This document shows, piece after piece, positions 52,058 through 62,015 of a stretch of DNA of 64,000 nt (positions are counted from its first letter, which is position 1; each line of letters opens with the position of its first letter). Source of the stretch: Chondrus crispus (taxonomy: Eukaryota; Rhodophyta; Florideophyceae; Gigartinales; Gigartinaceae); NCBI RefSeq assembly GCF_000350225.1, contig NW_005179081.1, forward strand, positions 1-64,000, in the 5' to 3' direction. Position numbers and translations under genes: made by a program. The notes under the pieces were generated by a model that did no database searches, was not told where the DNA came from, and saw only the letters and a program-made list of their open reading frames with translations.

Positions 52058-53095
52058 ACCTCCATCAACGTAAGGGGAAGGTGGGGTGTTTGGGAGCCGC
52101 AGCGGCAGGCTCGAAAAGTGAACAAATAGTTTGGGGTTTAGGTATGGGTTTGTCGCTGTCGGTGAAAATTAATGACGACGGACCAGCCACGCCGCATGTT
52201 CCCAACAAGATCGGAATGAGGCAAAGCGGACGGAACAGGGTATTCGTAAGATTGGAACGAACAGCTTGGGTGTCTGTGTCTGTGGGGGGTGGGTGTGGAA
52301 ATTGTGCCAAGTATTCGCTTAGCGTTGAACAAACTACAGGTAGGCGGAGTATTGAAGCGTAGTATCGGCCTTTACAAGTGGGGAGGCAGTCTGGTAGAAG
52401 AGGGGAAACGAGCACTGGCACAAGAAGGACGTCGTTGTGCGTATGCGTCGAAGAAGAAATGCGCGAAGCACAGGTATGAAAGTTGAGGGGAGCCAATTGT
52501 TCGACAGGAAAGCTTTTCCGAAATTTGGCCTGCTGGATTTTGTGGCGGGGCAACCAGAGACCCCTGCGCCTTGCCCATCTGTCGTAGCTGCCCTGCATCT
52601 GCTCAGTTTAAAATTCTGTCTATTAAAATTTCATATTGCATTTCATGTCCTGAGGCCATATTCAGCAGGCCTCTGAGAGTCGGCCCCGGCCTCTGTTTAC
52701 ACGCATCACACCCACCCGTGCTTAAGGGTGCAGTATTGTATAGTGCGGAGTGAAAACAAAAACCAGCCTGTTAAGACACACCCACTGCAGAAGCTACACT
52801 TGCCGGCCTCCGACTCCCCCCATACAGTACCCCAGGGTACTGTATTAGAAAATGAAATATTCGTACCCGCCCACTCGATTGAAGGAGCAATCAATCCTCA
52901 AGAAAACACTGTAATGTAACGCTTGGCCTATGCGTTTTGAATCTTTATTTATATATAAATTTCATAATATATTAATACAGTGCGTGTACAGTATGTAAAA
53001 AATTGACGTTGCTTTTAAGTAGGGCGTTTTCAACGGTTTTGAACAAAAGAATGCGCACGTGCTGTGACATGACATGATGAACTTTACTAGCTCAG

Positions 53096-53158
53096 GCTTG
53101 TTCAGGATAAAATAAAAATCACCCCCCCCCCCCCCCCCCCCCCCCCGCTTGTTCAGGA
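53096..53158. repeat. 12-bp direct repeats flanking a segment with 25 C
   Basis: GCTTGTTCAGGA occurs at 53096-53107 and 53147-53158. Between them is a 39-bp segment, TAAAATAAAAATCA followed by 25 C (53122-53146). It resembles a tiny insertion with target duplication or a slippage product. Confidence 0.75.
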
Positions 53159-53181
53159 ACATTTACTCCACTCGGCAGGCA

Positions 53182-53251
53182 TACTGCACTGAAGCTGCCT
53201 ACTATTATGTAGCAAGATGTACCGTAGATAGTAGGCAGCTTCAGTGCAGTA
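53182..53251. repeat. Perfect inverted repeat, 24-bp arms, 22-nt loop
   Basis: Left arm 53182-53205 pairs with right arm 53228-53251 without mismatch; loop 53206-53227. The outer end begins TACTGCACTGAAG. The dimensions match a small-RNA precursor or a short fold-back element. Strand of any transcript is unknown. Confidence 0.85.
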
Positions 53252-53608
53252 GTGTTGGTGCGGTGTGTTCGAAGGCTACCAGGCTCATACCGCTCTCCCC
53301 CGCCCGGTAGCCCTCAAGGCTTCAGCATAATCAGCGCGCTCCTGGGTTCTGGTCTCCCATCTCAAAGCTGTCAGAACTGTACTCGTACACGTGTACAGTA
53401 ACCGCTAGACCCGGCAGGTGCTACTGTGCAGCGTTGCATATTCGTACAGTAGCCAACTTCTGTAAATTACATATCCGAAGATATTCGTAGTTTATTGGTT
53501 CTAGTCGGTCACGAGACATCGGCTAAGAGGGGACACACAAAGGCTACGCAAACCATTAAACCGAACTGGAAAACATAAAGAAAACATAAAAGAGAGATTA
53601 CGCAAACA

Positions 53609-53708
53609 GAATTCTGCAATTCGGCGGCCAGAATTCTGCAATACGTATTACACGTATCAAATCTATTGCAGAATTCTCTAATCGGTCGTGACGATAATTG
53701 CAGAAATG
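53609..53708. repeat. Left-end iterons of Harbinger element 2
   Basis: Two forward copies of AGAATTCTGCAAT, one inverted copy and one degenerate inverted copy (ATTGCAGAAAT) within 100 bp. Confidence 0.8.
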
Positions 53709-53886
53709 TGCCATTCTTGTCACAACCTTTTCTGCAATTGCCAAGCCGTGAGAAATACACGTGCACTGCGTGGGCAATACGTGTACCACTTTTGGCGGGA
53801 ACTGTATATATGTGTTCTTCTCAATGGTTCGTCCCCTACGACCTTCCGCCGCATTGCGCATCCTCAGCGATTTGGTTTTCAGCACC

Positions 53887-54716
53887 ATGGCGGAGGTCAT
53901 CCATGATGTGGAGGAAGGGGAGGCTGTCGGTACTCAGTCTCCGGAGCTGACGGACTCAGAGGAGACAATCGACATTACAAGCGGGTCGAAGACGGGTGCG
54001 GCGGGGCGCAAAGCGAAGTACACGAGCGAGGACGATCTCGTCATCGTTAAGGAGGTGTGTGCAGCAGGGGCGCATATAGCGCCGTACGGTGCCGCGCGCA
54101 ACTGCTTCGAAAAGGCAGCGTGCTGCGCCAACAAAACTGGCGCGCTGCGTGTGTCGTGTCTGGCAAGACCATACGATACAGGTACCGAAAGCTCCAAGAA
54201 ACATACGATAAGAAGGACAAACGCGAGCGGGCGGCGTCGGGACTTGGTGGAGGTCTGGATGAGCTTGATGACATCCTTACAAGTATGAATGAGGCGCGTG
54301 GCGACGCCCACGCGAAGAAGAGGGCCGAAAAGTTGGCGAAAGAGGGGAGGGAAGAGAAGAAGGAGGAATGTGGGAGAAGGCTGGTGCAGATGGCGATGAA
54401 CCGCCGGGCTGCTCTCGATGAAGGCGGCGCAAGCGATGCCGACGCCGATGTCGACGTCGGCGCCGATGCGGAGGCCCCTGTCTCGACGAAAAGGCGCAAG
54501 ATTGCACCTTCAGGAGGTGATGACCTATGTGCGTTTGCGGCGACGATACGCAGTGCGGACATGGCACGCGTTGATATCGAGCGTGACCGCCTTAAGGAGG
54601 ATAAGGTTGAGCGCGAGCGCGAGCGCGAAGACCGTCGTGAGGACCGCGAAGCACACAGAAGCCTTGAGCTCGAGAATTTCAAGCTCATGATGGAGATGCT
54701 CTCCTCCAAGAAGTAG
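53887..54716 (+). pseudogene. Harbinger-associated Myb/SANT-like DNA-binding protein 2
   Basis: Partner protein of Harbinger element 2. It reads MAEVIHDVEEGEAVG at the start, then an acidic region and the Myb/SANT-like helices: YTSEDDLVIVKEVCAAGAH and the following FEKAACCANKTGAL, then in another frame GKTIRYRYRKLQETYDKKDKRER and LDELDDILTSMNE. A Lys/Arg/Glu coiled coil follows (AEKLAKEGREEKKEECGRR; REREREDRREDREAHRS). A basic RRKI patch sits between. The first frame runs to 54288 and the second ends at 54716; the change of frame falls at about 54130-54165, and a small intron or a single frameshift are both possible. An upstream Met at 53824 extends the N-terminus. Confidence 0.65.
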
Positions 54717-54863
54717 CCTTGCTGTATTATTTCTGGCTTTAGGCTGTTTGCTAAGCGCTAAAATAAAGGACCCTAGAGAGAGGGAACCAATGAACCACAC
54801 CTGCCTCCCAATCTCACACACTTCACGCCTTTCTATTTGGATCATTGGAGCATGGAGTACTAT

Positions 54864-56048
54864 TTATCCTTTGTGTGAGACGTACTCTTCAAGGGACGGG
54901 GGCAGACAGTTGAAATACTGCGAAATCGGGTTCGGATGTACGCAGTTCCGAAAGTTCGTCAGACGCATGCTCGCAAGATACATGGAGCCCACAGCCGCCT
55001 CACGAACCCTCAGCTTCCTTTTAAAGTCCACTGCGGTCCAGTTCTGCTTGACCTCCTTGAACAGCCACTCCACTGAGACCCTTGACAGCGCCATAGCCTT
55101 ATTGAAGGCCCTCTGGTTGTCGCTTAGATGCGAGCCCTGAAACGGCACCTCCATGAACGCCCGTGCGTTGTACCCGGCGTCGCCGTACAGGCAATACTGG
55201 TGCCCATCGACAGACAGAAGCTGCTCCAGTGACTCATCGAGGCCACTTCTACTGTACATCGTCCAATCGTGGCGACGCCCCTCCATGGGGCCATAGGCAT
55301 GCAAAATAAGCCCACATGGGCTTGTAACCGCTTGAAATTTCAGCCCGTGTTTGCGCTTGTGCCAATTGTAGGCCACTTGTTGAAGAGAGGCGTTGCCACT
55401 GGGTCGCGCGATCGCAATCACCGTCCCGTCGATGAAGCCCACGCAATTATCGAGCGCATGGCTCTTATCACTCACCGCCGCCGCCCAAGCTGGGGCTTTC
55501 GCTTCAATGAGCTCTGCGCTCATGTCCTCAGTAATGAGGTGCATACGGGCGTCTAGGAAGAACTCCAAGCCCTCCCAGAATATTTCCGAGAGCTGCGACG
55601 CGTGCTTTCCAAACAACAACTCAACATCTGTCCAGCGAGCAGGGCTTGCCAGCCTACGCAAAACGACGCATGTCGCTAAAAGCGGGGAAACCGCATAACG
55701 GTTTCTTTTTGTCTTGGTCACCTGGGTCGGCCACGCAAAAATAGACGTCAAGCGATGCACGGCCTCTTTCCGAAACCGGAAAAGGGATAGGCACGAGGCG
55801 TCCGGCAGAGAACCAAAAAGGACATGGAATTCAGTGAACGAGATCGAGAGGGTGCGCCGTGCGTAGCGAGAGCGCTCCCTCTTGTGCTGCGCGTAGCGTT
55901 GCGCGATGTTGAGAAGCGCACTTAACGAGGCCAGAGCCGAGCCTCGATCTGTACCCCGCTTGTGCACGGCGGCAGTCAACACCGCACGCGACAGAGTCGC
56001 GCGCCGCGTGGCCACGCGCGAAGTGTGATCTCGCAATCGACCGCTCAT
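54864..56048 (-). CDS. PIF/Harbinger transposase 2 (DDE_Tnp_4), intact frame
   Basis: Open 394-residue DDE endonuclease. Catalytic acids: D207 (VGFIDGTVIAI), D290 (YGDAGYNARAF) and E327 (RVSVEWLFKEVK). The intervening segment NWHKRKHGLKFQAVTSPCGLI and GRRHDWTMY is the textbook DDE_Tnp_4 pattern. An N-terminal helix-turn-helix-like region (FTEFHVLFGSLPDASCLSLFRF) precedes it. It shares only the fold with transposase 1, so the two elements are separate lineages. Being complete and flanked by conserved-looking iterons, it is the best candidate in the window for a recently mobile DNA transposon. Confidence 0.88.
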   Translation of the reverse strand: MSGRLRDHTSRVATRRATLSRAVLTAAVHKRGTDRGSALASLSALLNIAQRYAQHKRERSRYARRTLSISFTEFHVLFGSLPDASCLSLFRFRKEAVHRLTSIFAWPTQVTKTKRNRYAVSPLLATCVVLRRLASPARWTDVELLFGKHASQLSEIFWEGLEFFLDARMHLITEDMSAELIEAKAPAWAAAVSDKSHALDNCVGFIDGTVIAIARPSGNASLQQVAYNWHKRKHGLKFQAVTSPCGLILHAYGPMEGRRHDWTMYSRSGLDESLEQLLSVDGHQYCLYGDAGYNARAFMEVPFQGSHLSDNQRAFNKAMALSRVSVEWLFKEVKQNWTAVDFKRKLRVREAAVGSMYLASMRLTNFRNCVHPNPISQYFNCLPPSLEEYVSHKG

Positions 56049-56177
56049 GGCTTGTGTCGCTGCGTAAAAGCTGCGTCCCTTGACCGAGAAGGCGATCCTG
56101 TGCTCAGGAGTGCATACCGTTTCGCTTTGGCGGTTGCATACTGTTTCGAAATTGCCTCTATACTATTACTCATGGCT

Positions 56178-56312
56178 ATTGCAGAATTCTAGATTGTTGG
56201 GTGTGGCGTAAACTACAATTCTGCAATTCAATTAAAGAATTCTGCAATCGAGAATTCTGCAATGGGCTTACACTTCTTCGTCACTTCTTCGTCATAACTA
56301 TTGCAAAATTCT
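56178..56312. repeat. Right-end iterons of Harbinger element 2
   Basis: One inverted AGAATTCTGCAAT, three forward copies (one imperfect) and one imperfect inverted copy in 135 bp, mirroring the left-end cluster. Confidence 0.8.
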
Positions 56313-56397
56313 CCTAGCGTAAACCTTAAAAAGAGAAAAATACATGATGACAGATGAAATTACCCAGAGGGCGGCGCAGCCGGGGCTGGGCGGGCAA

Positions 56398-57623
56398 GGG
56401 AAATAGACATAGCCAAGAGAGGGGAGCTGTTAGGAAGCCCACGGTGGCTTAATACGTACTACGGAGCAGCGGGGCTGCGAGATGAGGTACGCTCGGTTGG
56501 CTACTAGGAATTACAGCCACTCACTATTCTCCGGGGAGTTTCACCCCTATACACGCTAGCGTGTACAGAGACGCGAAGGGGCAAATAAGAAGCGTAGCTG
56601 ATGCACGGAGAGCTCTATAATACATGCGGAAGCATAGCGGAAGCATATGCGCAAAGAACCACTCCGAAGCGGCGGTGACCACAATCCTGCTATCGAAGTA
56701 AATAGAAAACTGGTTCTGCGATGCCCAATCCAGACGAGTCGTAATCTATTCGCGACTGAACTGGAGGACAAGCAGCTCGTTGAATCGACCGATCCGAGAG
56801 CTATGCGATGCCAAGTAGCAGCCAGACGGCAGAGCGCCATTGATGAGAGTAACGGCATCATCCACAGCGACGCCGAGATCGGCAGTACCGACCTTTTGTC
56901 CACGTCGGAGATTGAAGAAAACGAGATTAGCGGGACGCAAGGAGCGTCATTTCGAAAGCGTGCATTTGGAGAAGCAGTAGTGGTCCAGACGGGTTTGGTT
57001 GGAAAGGAAAGTCGTACGGGTCGGGACCGAGATTTGTCTTTCCGATAAGTGATCAAAGCGCTCACCCCCTCCGCGGTTATGGTGATGTCGCTGTCCTTCA
57101 GGTAGGCGAGAGACACGGACAGGCACCGAAAGACAAAAGCAAACACCACTGTAGCACAATAGCCCACCGTGTCCACGTCCTCCGCAGACAGCCCACATTC
57201 GACAATCTTCTTCACGAGTGTTGCCGGGTGCCAAACCGTGGCCATATGAACGACACCTTGAAGGTCGTGCTTGTTGGCATATGCGAGAACCAGCGCCGAC
57301 ACCATGGGGGTATGAGTGGGGGAGTCGAAGTTGAGGAGCTCGTGGTAGCGAGATACGACGATCACGTACTGCGCCACGGACGTCGGACCAACCCTGCCTT
57401 CCTGATGCAAGTAGCCGATATATGCTAGAACATCCCCCTCCTTTTCCCCAAGCCGCGGGCGTCCATCTTTGTCGCAAAATGCAAACCATTTCTTGATCTG
57501 TATTGAGCGATTTGCCCAAGTCCCATCGCTCCATCCGTAGTGCGAGAGCAAGTTCGCTGCAGCCTGGGCGATTCCCGTCGCACCGTCATCCCCACACCGA
57601 CCCAATACCGCATCCCTTATCTC
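56398..57623 (-). mobile_element. Second YR retroelement remnant (tyrosine recombinase part)
   Basis: Fossil related to 12446-16810. The minus-strand coding region at about 57605-56650 matches the recombinase (NRSIQIKKWFAFCDKDGRPRL; GDVLAYIGYLHQEGRVGPTSV; CLSVSLAYLKDSDITI; HSSRIGRFNELLVLQF). On its 3' side 56398-56575 resembles the terminal repeat of the first element (GAAATAGACATAGCC, then GTGTACAGAGACGCGAAG). The rest of the element upstream is absent because a family-A LTR element adjoins at 57624. It is broken, with a few breaks. Confidence 0.72.
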
Positions 57624-58253
57624 TGTTGCATAATTGCCGACGGCTACTGTATATACTAGATTAGATTACAATTAGATCTAACGGTGCAAAGCACGAACCT
57701 TACAGCGTGCGCGCGCCCATATCTTACAGCGCGCGCGCCGACACACGTGTACGAACACGTGTGCTGTCAGCCCGATGGCTGACATTATTACAGTGCTGGA
57801 CGACCCGCGCTGTACAGTGGCATGGTACTGTACTACAGTATGACAACTTCGACTTGTATATTAAATAGGAGGACGGGCGCCGGCGGGGGAGGACCAAGGT
57901 AGGTTTGTCACGATCCCTGACCGCGGCGCAACCCTCCAGCTTACTCTAATTAGCGCGACACCTTCGCGCGCCTTTTAGTTAGGGACCGGCACGGGTCGGG
58001 TTGCGCGACACGCGAGCGAGCCGGGATCCGCCTCCGCCCGTCAGCGCTGGTACGTCACCCGGTGCTGCTCCGGGGCGTCGAGGCGTCGATCCGCTCGTGC
58101 GCGCGCGCGACCTACCCCAACCCGCTCTACCACACTGCTACCGGGCCCGTGCCCGGTTCCGTGAGCAGGAGGAGTCCCCCGTCTTCGGCCGATCAAGGGT
58201 CACCGTCGGACTGTTAGCTACAACCCTCCACCGCTCGGGGTGTTTATGCTACA
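57624..58253 (+). repeat. 5' LTR, family A (630 bp)
   Basis: Starts TGTTGCATAATTGCCG and ends TTTATGCTACA. It is close to the reverse complement of 25186-25814 along its full length. It adjoins the recombinase remnant on its left. Confidence 0.85.
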
Positions 58254-58270
58254 TTGGTTTCCTGACCTAG
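58254..58270 (+). promoter_or_regulatory. Primer-binding site-like motif
   Basis: TTGGTTTCCTGACCTAG directly after the LTR. It matches the same position in the elements at 1-2209 and 25186-34089 with few changes. Confidence 0.6.
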
Positions 58271-58403
58271 AAGACCCTTGCAGATCGACACGAGAAGATC
58301 GTCGCTTTCCTCCGCGTCCGAACTCGCCGAGATGAGCCAAGAGTACGAACCTTCCATCCGCTCCGTAGCGGTGGACCCGAGTCCGCCCGCTATGCAAGCC
58401 ACA

Positions 58404-59529
58404 TGTAGTGCAATAATGGCTCTAGATGGGGGTGGAACGAGATGAGAATAATTGGATATGACAAGTAGTCCGGGTTCGGGGACACACGTGTGAATAATTG
58501 CACAGTTATAATTTTTAATTATTTTATTTTATTTAGTTAATTAGTTGGCATTAATTTTGCTGACATTAGATTAGATCTAGGATCTAGCGCCGCGAGCTAC
58601 TGTAGTGGTTCCGGCGGGGCGATATATACCTTAGCCCTCTGACCACCAAGTCAGTAAAGGTAACCCGAGTTGCCAGAGTTGAATATCGCCTTGGTCGAAG
58701 TCCGTCTTTCCCAAGACGCTCCCTTTTACCACAGATTACGTTATCCTTTGCGCTCGGGGGTTCCCTTTCCTTTTCCTTTATTTCACCTATCCTTTTCTAT
58801 TTCTATCTCTATTTCTATTCCCTTATCTTGTGTTGGTTCCACAGTGCCTGATTGCGATCCGCATTGTGAGGACTGGAGTCATCGGGCTCTTGTGTTGGTT
58901 CTTTTGTTTGTTGTTGTTGCCATCGGCTTTGGTTGCGACCGGACCGGTGAAGGTGTCTTAGCCATCGGGCGACACGTGGGTGTAGCGCTGCTACTTGTTT
59001 ACGTTCACCGACGGAGGCTGTTGCGACGACGTCTCCCTCGAAGGTCCTGTTGTGTATACAGGACGGTGTTGGTTCCATCGGATACAGGTTGCGACCGTTC
59101 CGGTGTCGGTACTTTGCTATCGGGCAGTACGGAGGTGTAGCGCTGCTACGTGTTTACTAATTCCCGTCGGGCTGCGTTGCGACGCCCCCGTCGAAGACCT
59201 TATCAAGGGTATAAGGTGTACCAGGCGCTCAGCGAGCATTGGCTTTACGACCCATCGGGCCCGGCTTCTTAATTGCCTCCCCGAACTCGCCGAGCAGCTG
59301 CCTGTACAAGACTCTACCACCATTCGTCCCGGGCCGGGCATCTTCCTTTTGCCCCCCCTATCAGGGACTTCAGCTACTGTGGGCCGCAAACCCGCTTAAA
59401 GGGAAAGGGAGAATCGGACACTCCGTAGGGCTGTGCCGTCGGCAACTCTTGTTTGTTGTTGTTTGTTGGTTGTGTTGTCGCTGGACCGTTTGGACCCTGG
59501 TTCCGGCCTGACAGGCACATTGCACTACA
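58404..59529. mobile_element. Solo LTR, family B (1126 bp), target duplication CCACA
   Basis: Starts TGTAGTGCAATAATGG, ends ATTGCACTACA and is flanked by CCACA at 58399-58403 and 59530-59534. It is in opposite orientation to the copies at 21189-22236 and 62016-63057. It lies inside the gag region of the family-A element and so is younger than it. It contains a GATATATA box (58621-58628). Confidence 0.85.
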
Positions 59530-62015
59530 CCACATCTGCCACGTCGGGCGGCGGCGACGTAGGTCCTCGAGACCGCGAACCGTCGCCTGGGTCCTCCGAA
59601 GAATAAGCGTCGGCAATGTTTGAACGGATAGCAGAATACATAGAAGAAGTAGTACTTCGCTCCGTACAGACGTATCGGACGCCGTGTACTCTCGTTGTAG
59701 GGCCGAACTCCGCTCCCTGCGTGAAGGGACGTTCAACCGGGTCAGCCAATCGTTAGAGACTCTCCGACTACTAATCGACGAGTTGCACTCGCGACTAGTG
59801 CTCGTCGGAGACTCACGCCTCGTTTCACCCGGACCGTCCGGGCATGTTCGTCCCAAGAGGCCGACCTCTACGAGATGACCTGACGGACGACCGTCCCCGT
59901 CAGCGGCACATTTGGTTGCGTTCGCGCACCTCTCGGCCGAGCTCAACGCCACACGTCGGCGTGCCCGTGACATGGAACGTACCATGGCCGAAAGGCTACC
60001 CGGTGCCCCCTCGAGAGGGCCCGGTGGTGCCGTACCTCCGGGTGCGGCCGTGTCGCAAGGATGGTGCCCGACTGGGGCCTACCCCAGTCGCGACGCAGGA
60101 GAAAGACGACCTCCAGTGGACGCCAACGTGGCGTTCGAGACCCAATCTCTGCCACCTGCCGCCGGAAGCAGGTGGCAGACCGGACAAGCGCCGTATCGAG
60201 ACGACCCCGATCTTGGAGGAGCCGTCCGCGGATCCTGAGAACCCGTGTTCTCCGTTGATCCCCGCTGGGGCGGCTACCCGCCGGTGGATTACGTCGAGCA
60301 TCCAGGTCCGGTAGACGTCCGTACGCTACCTGTCACCCCCTTCGGCACCCTAGGCCCCGCCGAACCCGAAATCGAGCCGGTACATACGATGATCCAAGAG
60401 TTCAGCGCCGTCTCTGACTATCGTATGTACCGCCTGGATAACACCTCGAGGCTCGTTACCTCGGGTGACGCGGGACGGATCTCGAAGTACGTTCAACGCT
60501 GCCGTGGGATCGGTCCCACGATGAGGAGCTTTGACGGCACGGACCCGATCCAGCTCCTACCGTTCTTGAAGGATATCCGGATAACCTTCAACTCGTAACA
60601 CCTGACCGAAGGTGTTGCGGTACGTGTCCTCGCGCACTTCTTAGAGCGCGACGCGGAGCGCCTGTATACGACTTATAAAATGCGTGGCCTCCGCGCCGGC
60701 CAGATACACGACGACGTGAGCTGGCCGGGCCTCGTGAACCAGTTCCTCAAACGCTACCAAACCGAGGACGTGTTAGGAGAAGCGTACGACGCTGTCGCGA
60801 CGGCGCGACAGCAATCTCACGAAACGGAGAGCACGATTGCGGACCGGCTCGAAGCCGCCGCGTTCCGGTGGACGGCAGTGTTCTCCGAACAGTCCCTCGC
60901 GCACTAATTCGTGCGGGGACTTGCACCTGCGACCCGTGCCGCAGTTTCCGAAACCGTACAGCGGCTGCCGAGCCGCCAGAATACCGATCTTCCAACGATC
61001 CGCCGTATCGCAACGGCAGAAGGGACCACGTACCGCGCTCGGCGCGGTTTACCCCTGCCGGATACGAAACCGTCAGGGAGAGTTGGCAGGACTACGAAGT
61101 CCGCCGCAACAAGTTCGCCCGCCTCGACCCTCCATGTCCGGGAGGATGAGTGGCAGGCCGACCCTGTCCTCATTACGCAAGGGGTATTGCCGGTGGGAGG
61201 CCGACCTCCCTCACCGATGTCGACCGGAACGACATCGAGTTATGCGACCGCGTTCGCCTCCACTCCAAGAGGAGCAAGGGGTACGGACCCCCCGGGTCGC
61301 AGAACTCGACATCTCGGACCGAGCTGCAGGAGGCGAAGCACCCCGCGTGCCCCTCCTCACCGATGAGGAGGCGCGCCGCGCGGCGACCTTCGCCTCCACG
61401 GATGGCAGCGCGTATGTATGCTGGCTATGCCGAACGTACGGACACGCCATGTACGCCTGCCCGTTCCTGTCGCCGGAACAACGTATGTTCATGGCGTACA
61501 GGAACTACCGCTACCAAATGGAGACGCGGCCCGGCGCGCGCAATCTCCTCCGGCAATCGGTTGGCGAGGGCCGACCCTCGCGTCAAGGTTTCCCGAATCG
61601 ATCGGGAGGGGGGGGCACGCTTCGCGCCTCGTGGTGGCGGGTATCGTCGGAACGAACTCGACCGTCGGGACCGACCCGATTACCGCCAGACGGATACAAG
61701 GTATCCCCGTCAAGGAGGGAGAGGGGACCGAGACCGTTCTCGGCTACCCCAACAGGTACAGAACGCGATCATGTACCTGCAAGATTGGGTAGAGGATCCG
61801 TACCCTCTACCCGAGGAGGGTCACGAAGGAGAACCGGTTCTTCCTGTCCCTCAGATCCTGCGACGTCCGATCGTTATAGCGCAAGGTCAAGAAGTACCGG
61901 AGTACTTCGCCAATGACGCACGGACGCAGTGGGGGAATCGTCTCGACCCACGCGGCCAAGGACCCGACGAAGGACTTGCTACCAATAGCCAGGAAGCTAG
62001 CTCCGATAGCACGGG

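Larger units (their letters stand above)
52058..53608. other. 1.5-kb region between SEN1-like gene and Harbinger element 2
   Basis: No supported gene. The proximal part must hold the SEN1-like promoter. It has an 11-bp-arm inverted repeat with a 2-nt loop (52822-52832 with 52835-52845), a poly-C insertion flanked by 12-bp direct repeats (53096-53158) and a hairpin with 24-bp arms (53182-53251). Confidence 0.5.
53609..56312. mobile_element. PIF/Harbinger element 2 with AGAATTCTGCAAT iterons
   Basis: Two-gene DNA transposon: Myb/SANT-like gene (+) and intact DDE transposase (-), convergent. Its ends carry repeats of AGAATTCTGCAAT or its inverse, left at 53609-53621, 53631-53643, 53666-53678 and a variant at 53698-53708, right at 56178-56190, about 56216-56227, 56236-56248, 56251-56263 and a variant at 56300-56312. 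The repeats include the palindrome AGAATTCT. They are the probable binding sites of the Myb-like protein. Exact boundary and target duplication are not resolved. Confidence 0.72.
57624..62015 (+). mobile_element. LTR retrotransposon (family A), 5' LTR and gag region, carrying a nested solo LTR
   Basis: Fossil element on the plus strand: 5' LTR 57624-58253, primer-binding-like motif 58254-58270, leader, and gag-like coding from about 58335, interrupted by a family-B solo LTR (58404-59529) and resuming from 59535 to 62015. The gag carries the same conserved blocks as the element at 1-2209 (RLDNTSRLVTSGDAGR; LLPFLKDIRITF; DRLEAAAFRWTAVFSEQ). A CWLCRTYGHAMYACPF zinc-knuckle-like motif occurs near 61420-61470. 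No protease, RT or integrase remains: the element stops at another family-B LTR. It is broken in several places. Confidence 0.8.

Noticed and set aside
53609-53708. AGAATTCTGCAAT repeats considered as a CRISPR or satellite
   Set aside because: Irregular spacing, mixed orientation and a matching cluster at the other end of a transposase-bearing unit.
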